Positions 46,280 through 58,774 of a stretch of 64,000 nt of DNA are shown one piece after another. The notes below the pieces were generated by a model. It was given only the letters and a program-made list of their open reading frames with translations, did not search any database and was not told where the DNA came from. The position numbers and the translations under genes are program-made. This stretch comes from Adiantum capillus-veneris (taxonomy: Eukaryota > Streptophyta > Polypodiopsida > Polypodiales > Pteridaceae): positions 9,711,001 to 9,775,000 of the forward strand of contig CM043969.1 in the NCBI GenBank assembly GCA_014529385.2, given 5' to 3'. The stretch's first letter is position 1. Each line of letters opens with the position of its first letter.

Positions 46280-46510
46280 CCCTTCCATCCGTAGAACATA
46301 GCCTACGCTCCTTGGGCACATTTGTGGAAATGCCTTCCCTTTGCATGAAGTTAAAACAATAGCCTTCCCTTCCATCCAATGAAAACATCCTAGAACTTCC
46401 AGGGTGCATTTGGAAAAAGGCCTCCCCTTTGCATGAAGGTAAAACAAACATCCTAGAGCTCCTATGGTGCATTTGGAGAAAGTCCTTCCCTTTTTATGAA
46501 GGTAAAACAA
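46280..46510 (+). repeat. Three tandem copies of a ~75-85-bp unit
   Basis: The units share CATCCTAGA, TGCATTTGGA.AAAG, CCTTCCCTTT and TGAAGGTAAAACAA. A looser fourth piece may lie just before. Confidence 0.8.
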
Positions 46511-47277
46511 CCCAAATTTTTTAGTATCTTGATATGGCAGATGATTACGTTGAGCTTATTCTATAAAACACCTTAAGTGATGCAAATTCCTTTCCAACTA
46601 TAGCTTGAGAAAAAGAGATTTTTTCCTTTAATCAAGGGCGAGCTTGGTGTGAAAGTGTATTATGGCAAGCAACTTAAGCCCACTAAATTGGAGAGAAATG
46701 CTAAAAAAATTGGTTGATTCTTTTGATATAGAGAGAAAAAGGCAAGTGGAGAAGATGGATCATAGTAAAATATTCATCATCTTGCACTTGCCCTACTTTG
46801 TTTTGATCAGATGTTGTAGCTTGTTCTTAAAGCTTGTGCTATACTTGTAGCAATTGACAAGGGAAATAAAATCCAAGATGAGATTCAAGATAGGGTTGTT
46901 GAAGCCAATTGATTTGGAGAGTCTACTTTCATGGAGCTTTCTTGGTGACCTTACAAGTATCATGATGCTTCGAGACAATCCCAAAAAATATTGACCCTTT
47001 TAGAGGAAGAATCACAAGCTGTAGCATTGTACTTGCTTCTTTCTATGCATAGACTCAACACATGCTTCTCAAGGGGTGAAATAATTTTTTTTGGTATATT
47101 TTGAAGCTACATGGAAGTGTAAGGGAAGGTTTGGGCTTTTTATGAAGGTACAACCATTTCTCAAAGCAAAGTAGCTTCATTTTTTGCACCACTAGCTTTG
47201 AATGCTATGTACATTGGCTTAATGGCTAAGGGTACTTTAGTTTTGATGATACGATTGTTTAAACGATTAGAAAGGCG
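46511..47277. other. No gene recognised
   Basis: Nothing supported. It borders the 3' LTR of the next element. Confidence 0.4.
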
Positions 47278-47489
47278 TGTGAGTGTGTGAATGCGGTGCG
47301 TGTGCGGAGAGAGAGAGAGAGAGAGAGAACATAGGATGTGGGTGGAGCAACCTTAGGAATTGACTCAATGTATGAGTGAGTTACTCCTTATTCTTATGTA
47401 TAGAAAGAATAAGGAAGTGTGTATACACAATGGACGGCCGGACACTGAACATCTGAACGAAGCGCCTTTACCCAACAATCTCCCACTTA
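47278..47489 (-). repeat. 3' LTR of copy 3
   Basis: Shares TAAAGGC, GTCCGGCCG, CTTATTCTTT, AATAAGGAG and CTCACA words, in the same order, with the LTRs at 23.2 and 26.4 kb. A (GA)n run near its end is the minus-strand CT tract seen in the other copies. Confidence 0.75.
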
Positions 47490-50014
47490 AAGGCAATGCG
47501 TTGATAAGTGAGGCCTACTAGGTAAACTATTAGTATGTACAAGAAACTAGGTGAGAGACTCTCTCAACCTATGCCCACTGGCTCACTCTGTCCATCTACA
47601 CGCAGTCGTATCGGCTCTAGTGGTAGGCTAATGTGCATACCCACTCTAAAGCCTGCATGCAAATCCCATAGACTACTCTGTATGGTCTGCAAAGCTCCAC
47701 AAAGCATCATGCTAGTGTCAGTCATCGCACGACTAACTATCCCTACTACAAATGCTCCCACTGTAGCTATTAGATCGGGCCTCGACACTAACAAGTCGAA
47801 CATAAGACGTCCAAGCGCTGACGAAATTTGTGGAAACCTAGCTGTATTCGCTTCCCTTGCGCTATTTGCAATCACTGCATCATCAGGACTACCCATCCCG
47901 TATGGATGTGTCAACATTGACACTAGGGAAGCTACGTCCCTCTCACCAATAGGTAAAACTCTGCATCCTGGCACCAACTCATCAGCCTCTAACATGAGCA
48001 TGTCAAAGAGCTCCATATCTGTCAGCTCTATCTATGTCTCTAGGGAGCAGACCTGCTCTACTTCTGCCTACACAAAGTTTGACAACACCTATTGTGTCTC
48101 ACTAGAGCACTGCGGCTCTATCTTTGTCTCCACATAGTCTACTGGCACGTCCTGCACAGCTAAATGCTTTGTCTCATGAACATGGTGGTGCTCACCTATA
48201 AAAGAGACATGTCTCATCTCTCGCTCAAAGCATGCCAGCAACAAAACCGAGACTACGCTGTCTCGAACCTTAGACACATACATAGGATATACCAGGCCGC
48301 TGGAGGCTCCTCTAGCAATCACTAGTGAGCCGCAATGCATCTGGAAAGACTGCTCTCTAAGCAATACTTGATAGCCAAAATCTGTCAACTATCTCACTGA
48401 GATTAAGAGATCTGTCTCAACTAAGAAAAATAGCGCACATTCCGTAGCGTGTATGACACACCACTAGAAAAAGACAAATAAACGTCTCATGCACCCTCTA
48501 CGTCAAACACCAAACCATCGACACTAGAAAAAGTGCTCAACCAATCATGATGCGATGTGACATGGAAAGAAACATCGCTATCTAGTAACCACTATGGAGA
48601 AAGTGTGCTATCCATAGATAAATCTGCAAGAGGTACACTGGAGGCAAGTGTGACATCATCGTAACTGGCATAGACTGCCACTGGAATTGCCTCTCTAACA
48701 TCTGTCAAAGTCATATCTGCATCTCGCATACATCTCTACTGCTGTCTAATACGTCTGAAACAATGGTCTCTAATATGCCTTGTGTGACCACAATGCCAAC
48801 AACGCAAGTGTCGGCAAGATCGAGACCTTCGTCTCTCATGAGCCGTCACTGTAGACTCAATTGTGTCACATATCATGTCAACGCATACACGTCCAAAATG
48901 GGAGATCACTAGACTACTGCATTAATCAAGCATAAAACAACCTGTAGCTCAATAGTGAAAACCTGTAACTTGCATGTTGTAGTCTCACCCTCGAAATATG
49001 CGTCGATGTGAGAACATGAAGCAAAATCAAAGAAAACATGTAACCACTATGAGCCTACCATAAATGCACTCCTGCGAGAGTGGATACACGAACAGTAAAC
49101 TTGTGTCCAAGTTTCAAAGTGAGAGTAAATACTCGATCACTATCAAAGTGGGAATATATCGACCACTGTACAAGATGGCATAGTACTGCAAACTTTTATG
49201 GCAAGAAGACGGGAAAAACGGACGGAAATTCCTTTGCAAAATGAGTCAAAACTCAACATAAATCGCAAGCCAAAAACGGTAGATAATTTCCAGAGTGAGA
49301 GTCGACTCGACCACTAAACCATCAAAGAGTAAACTGCGAATATGCAAACCATGGAGAGATTCTGGGAAAAATCCACCAGAGTTCTTACTAAAAACTGAGC
49401 AAAAACTCAAGTACAATCTCTACCATAAACCATAACACTACTCAATGCCAATGAGTAGAAATGCCAAAATGGTTCCACATTTTCATATACAATGAAAATT
49501 CACACTCAACGTACATCAACGGAGTGACCGCGCATAAGCAAGCGCCAAACGAGTTGCAATCTGAAAACTTGATCAATGTGAAAACAATGCTCTCAAGAGA
49601 GCTCAACGGTACTTGAAAGTGCTCCCCAAAATCCATCTACAATGGGCATCAACCATGTGCCATCACCATACGCAAAACATTCGCAAAGACCATGAATCCA
49701 AGCACAAAATCGCTGCCAAAGTATCCTGTGAAAACCTGTGAAAAGAAGCTCCACATATCTGCTCCAAAATCGTGTTTTTCAAGAGGCCGGTTCGATCGTG
49801 TGTAAATGCCTCCGTGACTCTTTGCCCAAATCTACCAAAAAACTCTCAAACCACAAGCTCTGCACAAGTAAAATTGCATCTCTAGCTCATAATGTATGCA
49901 CCCACTTGGAGCATCTTTTGTGCTTCCGAAAGTGCATCAAGCTCGCACACTGCAAAAACAAAAAACCTGCAATTTCTGTATACAGTCAGTCTGAGCTGAA
50001 TATCAACAAAACGG
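47278..50014 (-). mobile_element. Non-autonomous Ty1/copia-type element (copy 3), interrupted by the gypsy element
   Basis: Its 3' LTR (about 47278-47489, minus strand TGTTGGGTAAAGG...CTCACA) is preceded by a purine tract. The interior carries the same reduced set of parts as the element at 23.2-26.8 kb: an RNase H-proximal piece (LMFDLLVSRPDLIATVGAF), a GSLVIARGASSGLVYP stretch, a protease-proximal region and a zinc-knuckle region near 48.75-48.82 kb. The gypsy element starts at 50015, and interior-like sequence resumes at 62138. It is broken, with many breaks, and older than the gypsy insertion. Confidence 0.75.
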
Positions 50015-51938
50015 TGTCGTGTTGTGATACGTACATAGTGGGAACGCATGCTACAAGATCTATCTTGCCATTTTTTAGATTCATAATTATATTTCCTATA
50101 ATGTACATATGCATATTTACGTATAATAATATGCTTTCTATCTCATCCTATTATTTATCTCAAGGGTAACATATTCTTACTTTACCATCAAAAAGTACTA
50201 TGGGAAAAGCGTCAATAGCTCCGCCTCTTTAACTTGGGGCAAAAAGCAATGATTCTTTCTTTCTACCATCTCATTACCCTATCTAGATCCTATATCTAGG
50301 GTAATTTCCAATCTATATATATTCTATGTATTTTTCATATTTTTCTTATCTTTGTTTTTAAATAGCTACTAGGAGGGAATCAAATCCTAGTGGGACACTA
50401 GGTCGCATGATTTCAAAGATACACTTATTTTAATGCATTATTGCAAGCATGATTACAAAACTTTGTCAAGGAGCAATTTCATGCTTTCATATGGCATGAG
50501 GTGTCCATTGGAATCAAATAAAAGTCTAAGCTAAGGGGACCACAAGAAGACTTTTGCTACCAAAACTGTATCCTATTTTGATGATTTTTTTACACAAGGT
50601 TCCAATCTGAATTGGAAAATACATCTAAAAAAGAAGTCGTAGGTAATGAGCTGAAGTTTTTGCCCATATTTTTACTTTTTTATTTGGAGCCACGGTCGAG
50701 GAGATATAATCAAAATACTGGACCCCAGTCTGCCCACATCATGCAGGGACATCTCATTTCCAACTTTTCCAGTTTCTGTTCACACTGGCTCTTCTCTTCT
50801 TGTGTAAACCCTTGTGGGTTTCCTTCACCTATAAAAGGGGACCTCTTCTTCCTTGAAAACAACTCAAGCATTCAAGCCATTGATGAGAGGAATTCATGAG
50901 GGAGTGAGTAGTAATGCCAAATTGTACTTACCGAGGAACATAAGCCTAAGCCTACACTTTCTTCTAGAGGAAGACTAGCCATTCTTGCATGCTATCCTTG
51001 GAAGATCAACTCTAATCAAAGAAGGTCTTGGACTTGGCGTATCAATCAAAGTTGAATTCTCCCCTCTTCTTCTCTCTCCATCAATAATGGTGCCGAAGGG
51101 TTTGTCAAGTAAGATGTGTTTTACATTGATGTTTTCTTGATTTCCTGTTGTTTTGTTTTTCATCTCTAATCTAACATATATATATATATCTAATCTCATC
51201 TCCTTAACCAAACCTATCTCTCTCACTCTTAGTAATCCATCCTCTCTACCAATTCTAGGTTCTCCTTGCTACAGGTACATCTCTCCCCGCAGTATCCTTA
51301 TTGCCTACGGGCAAGAATAGGGCTTGGGAGGGAAACTCTCTTCTCTTCTCTCATATCAATATTTTTCACATACTAGAGTTATCTTAGATGAATAATCCAC
51401 ATGATGATAATTTCTATCGCTTTCACTCTGTACGATCTATTAGAATTAACGTATCGAATAGCCGTAAAATACAATTTCAACAACGTATAGTGTTTCTCTT
51501 TGGTCCAGAAAGGCTCAATGAAATACTTCTATTACCGGATCCCATCATACTACCTCTCATAGACTATAAATTTTCTTTCGATGTAAACGTAGTTATCTTG
51601 CTATGAACCAAGAGGATTTGTACACACAATTAATCACAATCACTAGACAAAATATATATATTATGGTAAGCACAAAACTACAATTCCAAAGAACAATCCG
51701 TAGCCTATTTGGTCAGCCAAGATTGAATGCCATTAACTCATCTATTAACCCTTTCATACTACCCATGATACGATATGACCATAGCCTTGATGTTTTCATC
51801 TTTGTGTTATTTTCACATTCTCTTTTGTGTTCTTTCTTTGTGTATGTGAGTGCAAGAGAGAAAGAGTGGGGCTCCTTTGATTGCACTTCTTTCCAAACCG
51901 CAAATTTCTCGACATATTTGACCGCAAATTTCTCAACA
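50015..51938 (+). repeat. 5' LTR of the gypsy element
   Basis: About 1.92 kb, TGTCGTG...CTCAACA. It preserves the empty TTAA site (near 51751) that is occupied in the 3' LTR. Confidence 0.85.
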
Positions 51939-53940
51939 TATTTTTGGTGAACCCGACGCGAAACTGCCAATTTTTGGGTAACCATGGGTGATCATGTTGA
52001 GCAACAGGGTATGCATTTTGACCCAGCAACAATGCAAATGTTTCAAGCATTTGCAATGTTCATGCAACAAAAACATGCTACTGAAAGAAGGGAGAGTTTC
52101 AGCAACAAAGGCCATACAAGCGGTCGTCAACAGAATGGATCGGTTCAATGGCAAAGATGTAACCAAGTACTTACGCGAGTATGTGAAGGAGATGGAGCTG
52201 CATCGCGTGTCAGAAGGTGAGATGATTCAAAGCTTTGAGCTAGTTGTTGCTGCAGAAATTAGAGAACATGTTAGGGGAATTAAAGATGGGCATGGGAGAA
52301 ATTGGGAAGAACTCAAAGTAGCTTTAAAGGAGGAATATTTCATGGAGGACTCTGAGAGAGTGACCAAAAGGACATTCTTAGAATGGGTAGTCAAGCCAAA
52401 GCAAGGACTATCAATAACAGAGCAAGGACTAAAGATAAAGATAAAGATGCTGAGTAAGGACTAAAGACCGACTGGAATGAGGTTGAAGGTGTTGTCTCAC
52501 TGCTTGCCAAACGACAAAGAAGAAGGGACAAGATGGTACTAAACACTACAAGTCCTTCCACCTCAACTTCTGACAAAATGGTAAATCCTACTTTTATCGC
52601 TCCTAAGTTTGATGAGTCCATGCTAGATGAGCTTGTGAAGGGAATGCGTGACTTGAAGGTGAAGCTTGCAAAGCTTGAAGAAAAAGGCCAACCATCAGGG
52701 CCACTTCCTAGGCAACTTCCTAGGCAAAGACAACAGCCCAAAGAAGGGTTTGTTAATAGATGTATTTGGTGTGATAGTACATACCATGTAAGAAGGGTTT
52801 GTGATGATTTTAGTGATGCTTTGTCAAAAGATGTTGTCTTTTTTAAGGATGGTAAAATCCACTTAAGAGAGACATGTCTACCCTTGAGAACTAACTTTGG
52901 GAAGGGGGGAATGCAAACCTTAGTTGAAGATATGGCAACTAACCGCGCCAGCTCTTCAGTTGAGGCAGCTACTTATGGAGTAAAAATTGAGCATCTTAGT
53001 GATGAAGAGGTGAATGACCATCATGGTCAAATTTGGCCAAATGTCATGCAATTAGCTAAAAAGGGAAAGCTTACAAAAGAGATTCTACATGAAGCAGGTG
53101 ATTGCATACGTCTAGAAACAGGATGGAATGATCCAGTGGACTCATTGTCAGTGCATGCCTACATTACAAAATGCCAACAAAATGAGACGATTGTAGAAGA
53201 GAAGCGCAGACATGAGAATGCTGATGAAGGACCATCAAAAAGAGCTTCTAGAAGTGGGGGAAGAAGCAACTCAATGCCTTCTCAAACACCCTCAACACAA
53301 GGAGCATCTCCACCTGAAGTACTCATGGAGGAGTCTACAACAGGAAAGAAGAAAGAGCCAACAAAAGGTAAGACAAAAGGCCCAACTTATAAACTACAAT
53401 CTGATATTGAGGTTGCTACAGATTTAAAAAAGTTTTGGAGGAAAGGATCTTGAATAGCAAGATTGAGTTTACTCTGGGAGAAGTTCTTGGCATTGCAAAG
53501 CGTGAATTCCATGAGGAGATCATTGACATCATCAAGAGAAAGAGGAAAACTCTTGCTGAGGTTCCTCGTCACAGGTTGACGGAGGAACCTTGAAGACACA
53601 AGGCATGCAATTGCAAAATAAGGAGGATGATGGAGTTGTGGTAGGATGCTACCAATCTAGTGGGAGAGTGAAGCAAGTGCATTTCTCAAATGATGATGAA
53701 GAAGTTGAAGATATTCCTAGGAGCTACTATTCGCGAAGTCACTAGGCAAGGGCTACTACAAAAACTTTGGTCAAGGTCGGTGACCTTGAAGAGTCATTTG
53801 TTGCCTTGATTGACCATGGTTCAGAAATAAACATAATGTCAAAGAGTCTCTACAACAAGTGCAAATGGCCGATGGACACAAATCATGGTTGGATGGTGAA
53901 AGTGGCAAACAATTCATCCGGTGAATTGTATGCAGCATGT

Positions 53941-54870
53941 TGTTTTAGGGCAAAACTACTCCCCTGTTCATACTCCCGAGCACGACACAGACAACATACT
54001 TATCATCCGATGACATGACTAACCCGTAGGTGCATGTAGGCAATCTCGTTAGCTTGTCACGCTGAGACCAATCTACACATACGCACTTTTATGATGCATC
54101 AATCATTAACCCTGGTAGAATGAAACCCACTCTATCCCTAAATGCTCACAACACCATTTACACGTCCAATGAACTCGGAATCGCATCAAACTTACTAGGC
54201 ATCATCCTCTCACTAGGACATACTTACCTATAAGTCTAATCTCACCAGATTTGAACCCTAGCTATCTCGAATACTGTCGCGATAGACCAACAGGTCATAA
54301 TCCAAAAGTAGGCGAAACTTAAGTTTATCAGTATCTATGTGTAGCTAATCTCTTTCTCATTCCATGAAGCACTTGATTATTGAAAACAGACACCGCTTGT
54401 GCTACTTACAAGCAAAACAAGCTCGAGGAAGAATCGATCACGATCAACTCGAAACGGCGAATGCGTGGCATGGGCACGTAGCTCTCGGAAAGACTACCGT
54501 GATAGTGTGGTTGCGTCGTGAATCCGGTGAGGGAGAAGCGCGTAGCAAAGAGGATAAGACACACTCACTCTCTCTCTCTCTCCCTCTCAGACTCGTACGA
54601 CACAGGATTAATATCCAAAAAAATGTTATTCAAAAAATGGTTCTAAGGTGACTTTTATACTTTAGTCACCTTAGCTCAAAAATGTACATGGGGTTCTCTT
54701 GCTCATGATTACAAAGTGGGAATAAATCCGAGTCCTGACTAACTGACTAATATTTACATAATCCAGACGAATGGATCAAAATGATAAGACGTCTTTGACA
54801 TAAAAAATGGAATTTGATATGCTTTACAAGATGGGCTCATTACAACAGTTGGAACAATGGGGCTCCAACA
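53941..54870. mobile_element. Solo-LTR-like insertion inside the gypsy interior
   Basis: A 930-bp segment beginning TGTTTTAGGG and ending CTCCAACA, flanked by CATGT at 53936-53940 and 54871-54875. TG...CA ends with a 5-bp duplication are the mark of an LTR insertion. No coding region or second LTR is inside, so it is best read as a solo LTR. It belongs to a family otherwise not seen in this window. Confidence 0.75.
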
Positions 54871-57800
54871 CATGTCCAAGTGTGAAAGTGACAATAGGTG
54901 ATGTAAAGATTGACCAAAACTTCTTTGTACAGGATACATCTTCATATCATCTCATCCTTGGACAACCCTACATTATGGGAGTTCGAATGGAAACAAAGGT
55001 AATGGATGATGGTTCAGCATATGCTAGGATACGTAGAAAAGATGGTAAACGAGCTGTCCAATTTCTCACAGTTTGTGTTAACCATGAAATAAATCGTGAC
55101 AACCTCAACGAACATCCTCTACCAAAGGTGAGCAAAGAGTTTCATGATCATAGAGAAATGATGGGTTTTGGCCAAGTGCCATTGTAAAGCGGGATTACAG
55201 TGGTACAGAAAGAAAAAGGGTCTCGCCTGATCCAAAAATAGGTGAAACTTTCTCAACGAGCTCCTTGGTAACAAGGAATGGATCGATATGTTTTACAAAA
55301 CTTGAAGATTTGAAGAGATGTGAGAGGCAATATGTGCATAATGTACAAATACGCATGAAAAAGAGTGGGTTGCTAGAGCCTACTGAAAATGTTTTGGGTT
55401 TGTGTGAACAAGTTTCTTTTGTAGATACTATGGGTGAGCTTCATGCTATAATGGGGTTTAGTTTGCATCTTGAAAATGAAGTTGTGGAAGTTTTCTCTAT
55501 GGAAATGTATCAAGTAATAGAAGCCTTTAAAGAAAGCCAAACAGTTGGCCCAGAAGTCCATGTTGAAACTAAATACAAGAGTGTAGCAAAGAAGGTGAAA
55601 TCAGTAGCTTCACCCTTACCACCCAACAACAAGGAAAAGATTGAGCAGGCTTCTTTACAACCAAGTTTGAGGAATCCTAAAAAGATTGGGCATACCTTCA
55701 CAAAGGAGTCTTTTCAAGAGTTGCAAATTGGTTGCGAGGAGTTTCTAACACAAGAGGAGACAAAGTGCTTCAAAGAAATGCTTTCAAAGCATGGTAAGGC
55801 TTTTGCATTTGAGCCACATGAGATAGGATGTGTTGATCCTTCTATTGTAGCTCCTATGGTAATTTTCACAATACCTCATGTGCCTTGGAATCTGCGGCCT
55901 ATTCCGGTTCCAAAGGCTCATTTGCCAAAGTTAGTAGAGCTACTGAATAAGAAAATCAAAATGGGAATCTTGGAGCCTTCTTGTGCTCCATACTCAAACA
56001 AGTGGTTCACAGTTCCAAAGAAGAATGGTTCTCTACGCTTCATCCAAGATATGCAATCAATAAACAAGGTGACAATTAGAAATGTAGGTACATGTCCAAT
56101 TGTGGATGAGTTTGCAGAGGCATTTGCAGGGAGGTCAATCTACTCAATGTGAGATCTCTACTCAGGGTATGATCAATTTCAGCTTGCAATCGAAAGTAGA
56201 GACTTGACAACCATGAGGACACCTTTGGGTTTGGTAAGGATGTGTACCTTGTCACAGGGAGCAATCAACTCGGTTGCTCATATGATGAATGGGATGAATA
56301 AGGTCTTACGTGACTTTATTCCTCAAATCACAATGCCTTTCATTGATGATTTGCCTATCAAAGGATGTGAAGAAAGTGACAAAGATGAAGCTTTGGATCT
56401 CAAGGGATGTCGCAGGTTTGTGGTAGATCACATAAATGATTGTGATAAAATTTTGTCTAGGTCGGAAGAAGTCAATCTTACATTGTCAAGGAAAAAGTCT
56501 ATGTTTGGTGTCAATGAAGTGCTCATTGTGGGGCACATGTGCGGACCATATGGTAGGAAACCTTGTCCAGCAAAGGTAGATGTCATCCAAAGAATGAAAG
56601 AAACATGCACTAGCATCACTGAGGTCAGAAGGTTTCTAGGAGCATGTGTCTTCTATGTTATTTGGATTCCACATTATGTACATGTAGCTGATCCTCTTTA
56701 TCAGCTGCTTAGAAAGAATCAAAAGTTTAAACGGACAGAAGCACATGTAAAATCCATGAAAAAGCTAAAGGAGTTGTTCCAGTCAGCAAAACAACTTTGA
56801 GAAAGGTAGACTATGAGTGCCAAAGGCCAGTAATTGTGATAGTAGACACCAGTCCTACAGGGATTGGATGGGCAATAGGGCAAGATGACAAAGAAGGACA
56901 CATGTATGTGGTAAGATTTGGAGTAAATATACTAAGTGCTCGCCAAAGAAACTATCCACAGATAAAGAGAGAGTTATGGGGTATGGTTACAGCCTTGAAA
57001 AGTGGGAAAGAGTACCTAATTGGTTCATGTGTGGTTGTAGAAACAGATTGTCTACCACTTCTTGGGATGATTACAAGCTACTCAATGCCAGACATTGCTA
57101 TGTTGCGGTGGATTGTCTACATTAAGTCCTTAAATCCCGAGTTTAAGCACGTTGCAGGTAAAGACAATACAGTTGCAGATATGCTATCAAGGGCAAGGTA
57201 TGAAGATGAGTCAAAAATGATTGACGAGGGAGATGATGTAGGCACAAATTTTTATTCTATCTCTCATGTCAAAGGTAACAATGTTTGCATGACTAATCTA
57301 CTTGAATCATTCTTGAAAGAGCTTTATGAAGGTGATTGGCTTCTTATTAGAAGCTACTTGAGTACTCTAGCAAAACAGGATGATTGGTCTGAACAAGAAT
57401 TGAGGAGGATACGCAGGAAAGCATATGGGTACTTTTTGAGGGATGGTTACTTGTGGAAGCATCCTAAACAAAAGGGTGCTACACCACAACGGGTTATATG
57501 TAAAAAAGAGACTCAAGTAAAGCTCATGCAAGAGTTTCATGAGAGTCTATGGGCTGGACATAGGGGTGCATGGACAACCTTCTCCAAGTTGAAAGAAAAA
57601 TACTGGTGGAAGGGTATGTATAAAGATGTATCTCAATTTGTAGAGTCATGTGTAACTTGTCAAATGTATTCAAATGTTCGACATCGTGATGGATTTCACC
57701 CTACTTATCCACTAGCCATGCACTATAAATGGGTTGTGGATCTAGTCACAATGCCTTTAGGACTCTAGCAGATGAGATACTTGGTTCTTGCACGAGAGGA

Positions 57801-58774
57801 CCTAACTAACCAAGTTGAAGGAAGAGCATTAAGATCTAAAACCACAGAAGCTGTGTGCAAATTCCTTCTTGATGAGGTGATTTGCCGTTATGGTTGTGTG
57901 GGAAAAATCACTGCAGATAGAGGTGAACTGGATGCCGAAGAAGCAAGGGAGTTCTTTTCTAAATTAGGAATCAAGCTTGCTCTTACTACAGCTTACAACC
58001 ATGAAGGCAATGGAAAGAGTGAAAGAGGGTATCCTCCTATCATCAAAGCTTTGGCCAAGGCTTGCGAAGGAAGAGTTGGTGAGTGGCCAAAATTGTTACC
58101 ATATGCTTTATGGGCTGATCGTACAACACATAGCTCAGTAACTGGCCACATGCCTGCGGAGCCAATGTATGGTCAAAAGCCAGTGATACCGATTGAAGAT
58201 ACAATTTCCACATGGAATGTATTACCTTGGCAAGAGGGGCTTAGCAGAGAAGATCTCCTTGCACTGCGTATAAGGCAACTAGAGAGAAGACCTGGAGACA
58301 TTGAAGCTGCCAAAGAACGACTCAAAAATGCAAGGTTGAAAAACAAGGACTACTTTGATAAGTGACATCGACTCAGGACCAAAGCAATTGACAAAGGTGA
58401 CTGGGTTTTAGTGTATGATAGTAGCCTTGATAACCAGCACACAGTCATGCGTAAGTTTTCAAAAAGATGGTTTGGACCATATATTGTAAATCATGTGCAT
58501 GAAAATGCTACTTACAGCTTGTCTGAACTAGATGGTACAGAAGTAAAGATTCCCATTGTAGGGAAAAGAATCAAAATGTTTAAGAGAAGAGGAGACAATG
58601 ATCCAAAAGATGTTGATGAGGAAGAAGAGCAAACCACAGGTGAAGATCAAAGTGAAGATGAAGCTTTGGACTCATCCAGTGAAGAAGAAAGCAAGGAAGA
58701 TGTACAAGATGGTTGATCTTACAAAGAAATAATGTGGCACATACCGAAGGATGTCCAGGTTTAGAGGAGGTGGA

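Noticed and set aside
52391-52741. Ser-rich open frames opposite the gypsy gag region
   Set aside because: Antisense shadow of the gag reading, whose composition is typical of such elements.
54364-54651. Open frame inside the solo-LTR-like insertion as a gene
   Set aside because: Low-complexity end (SLSLSLP), no homology-like content, and the segment is best explained as non-coding LTR.
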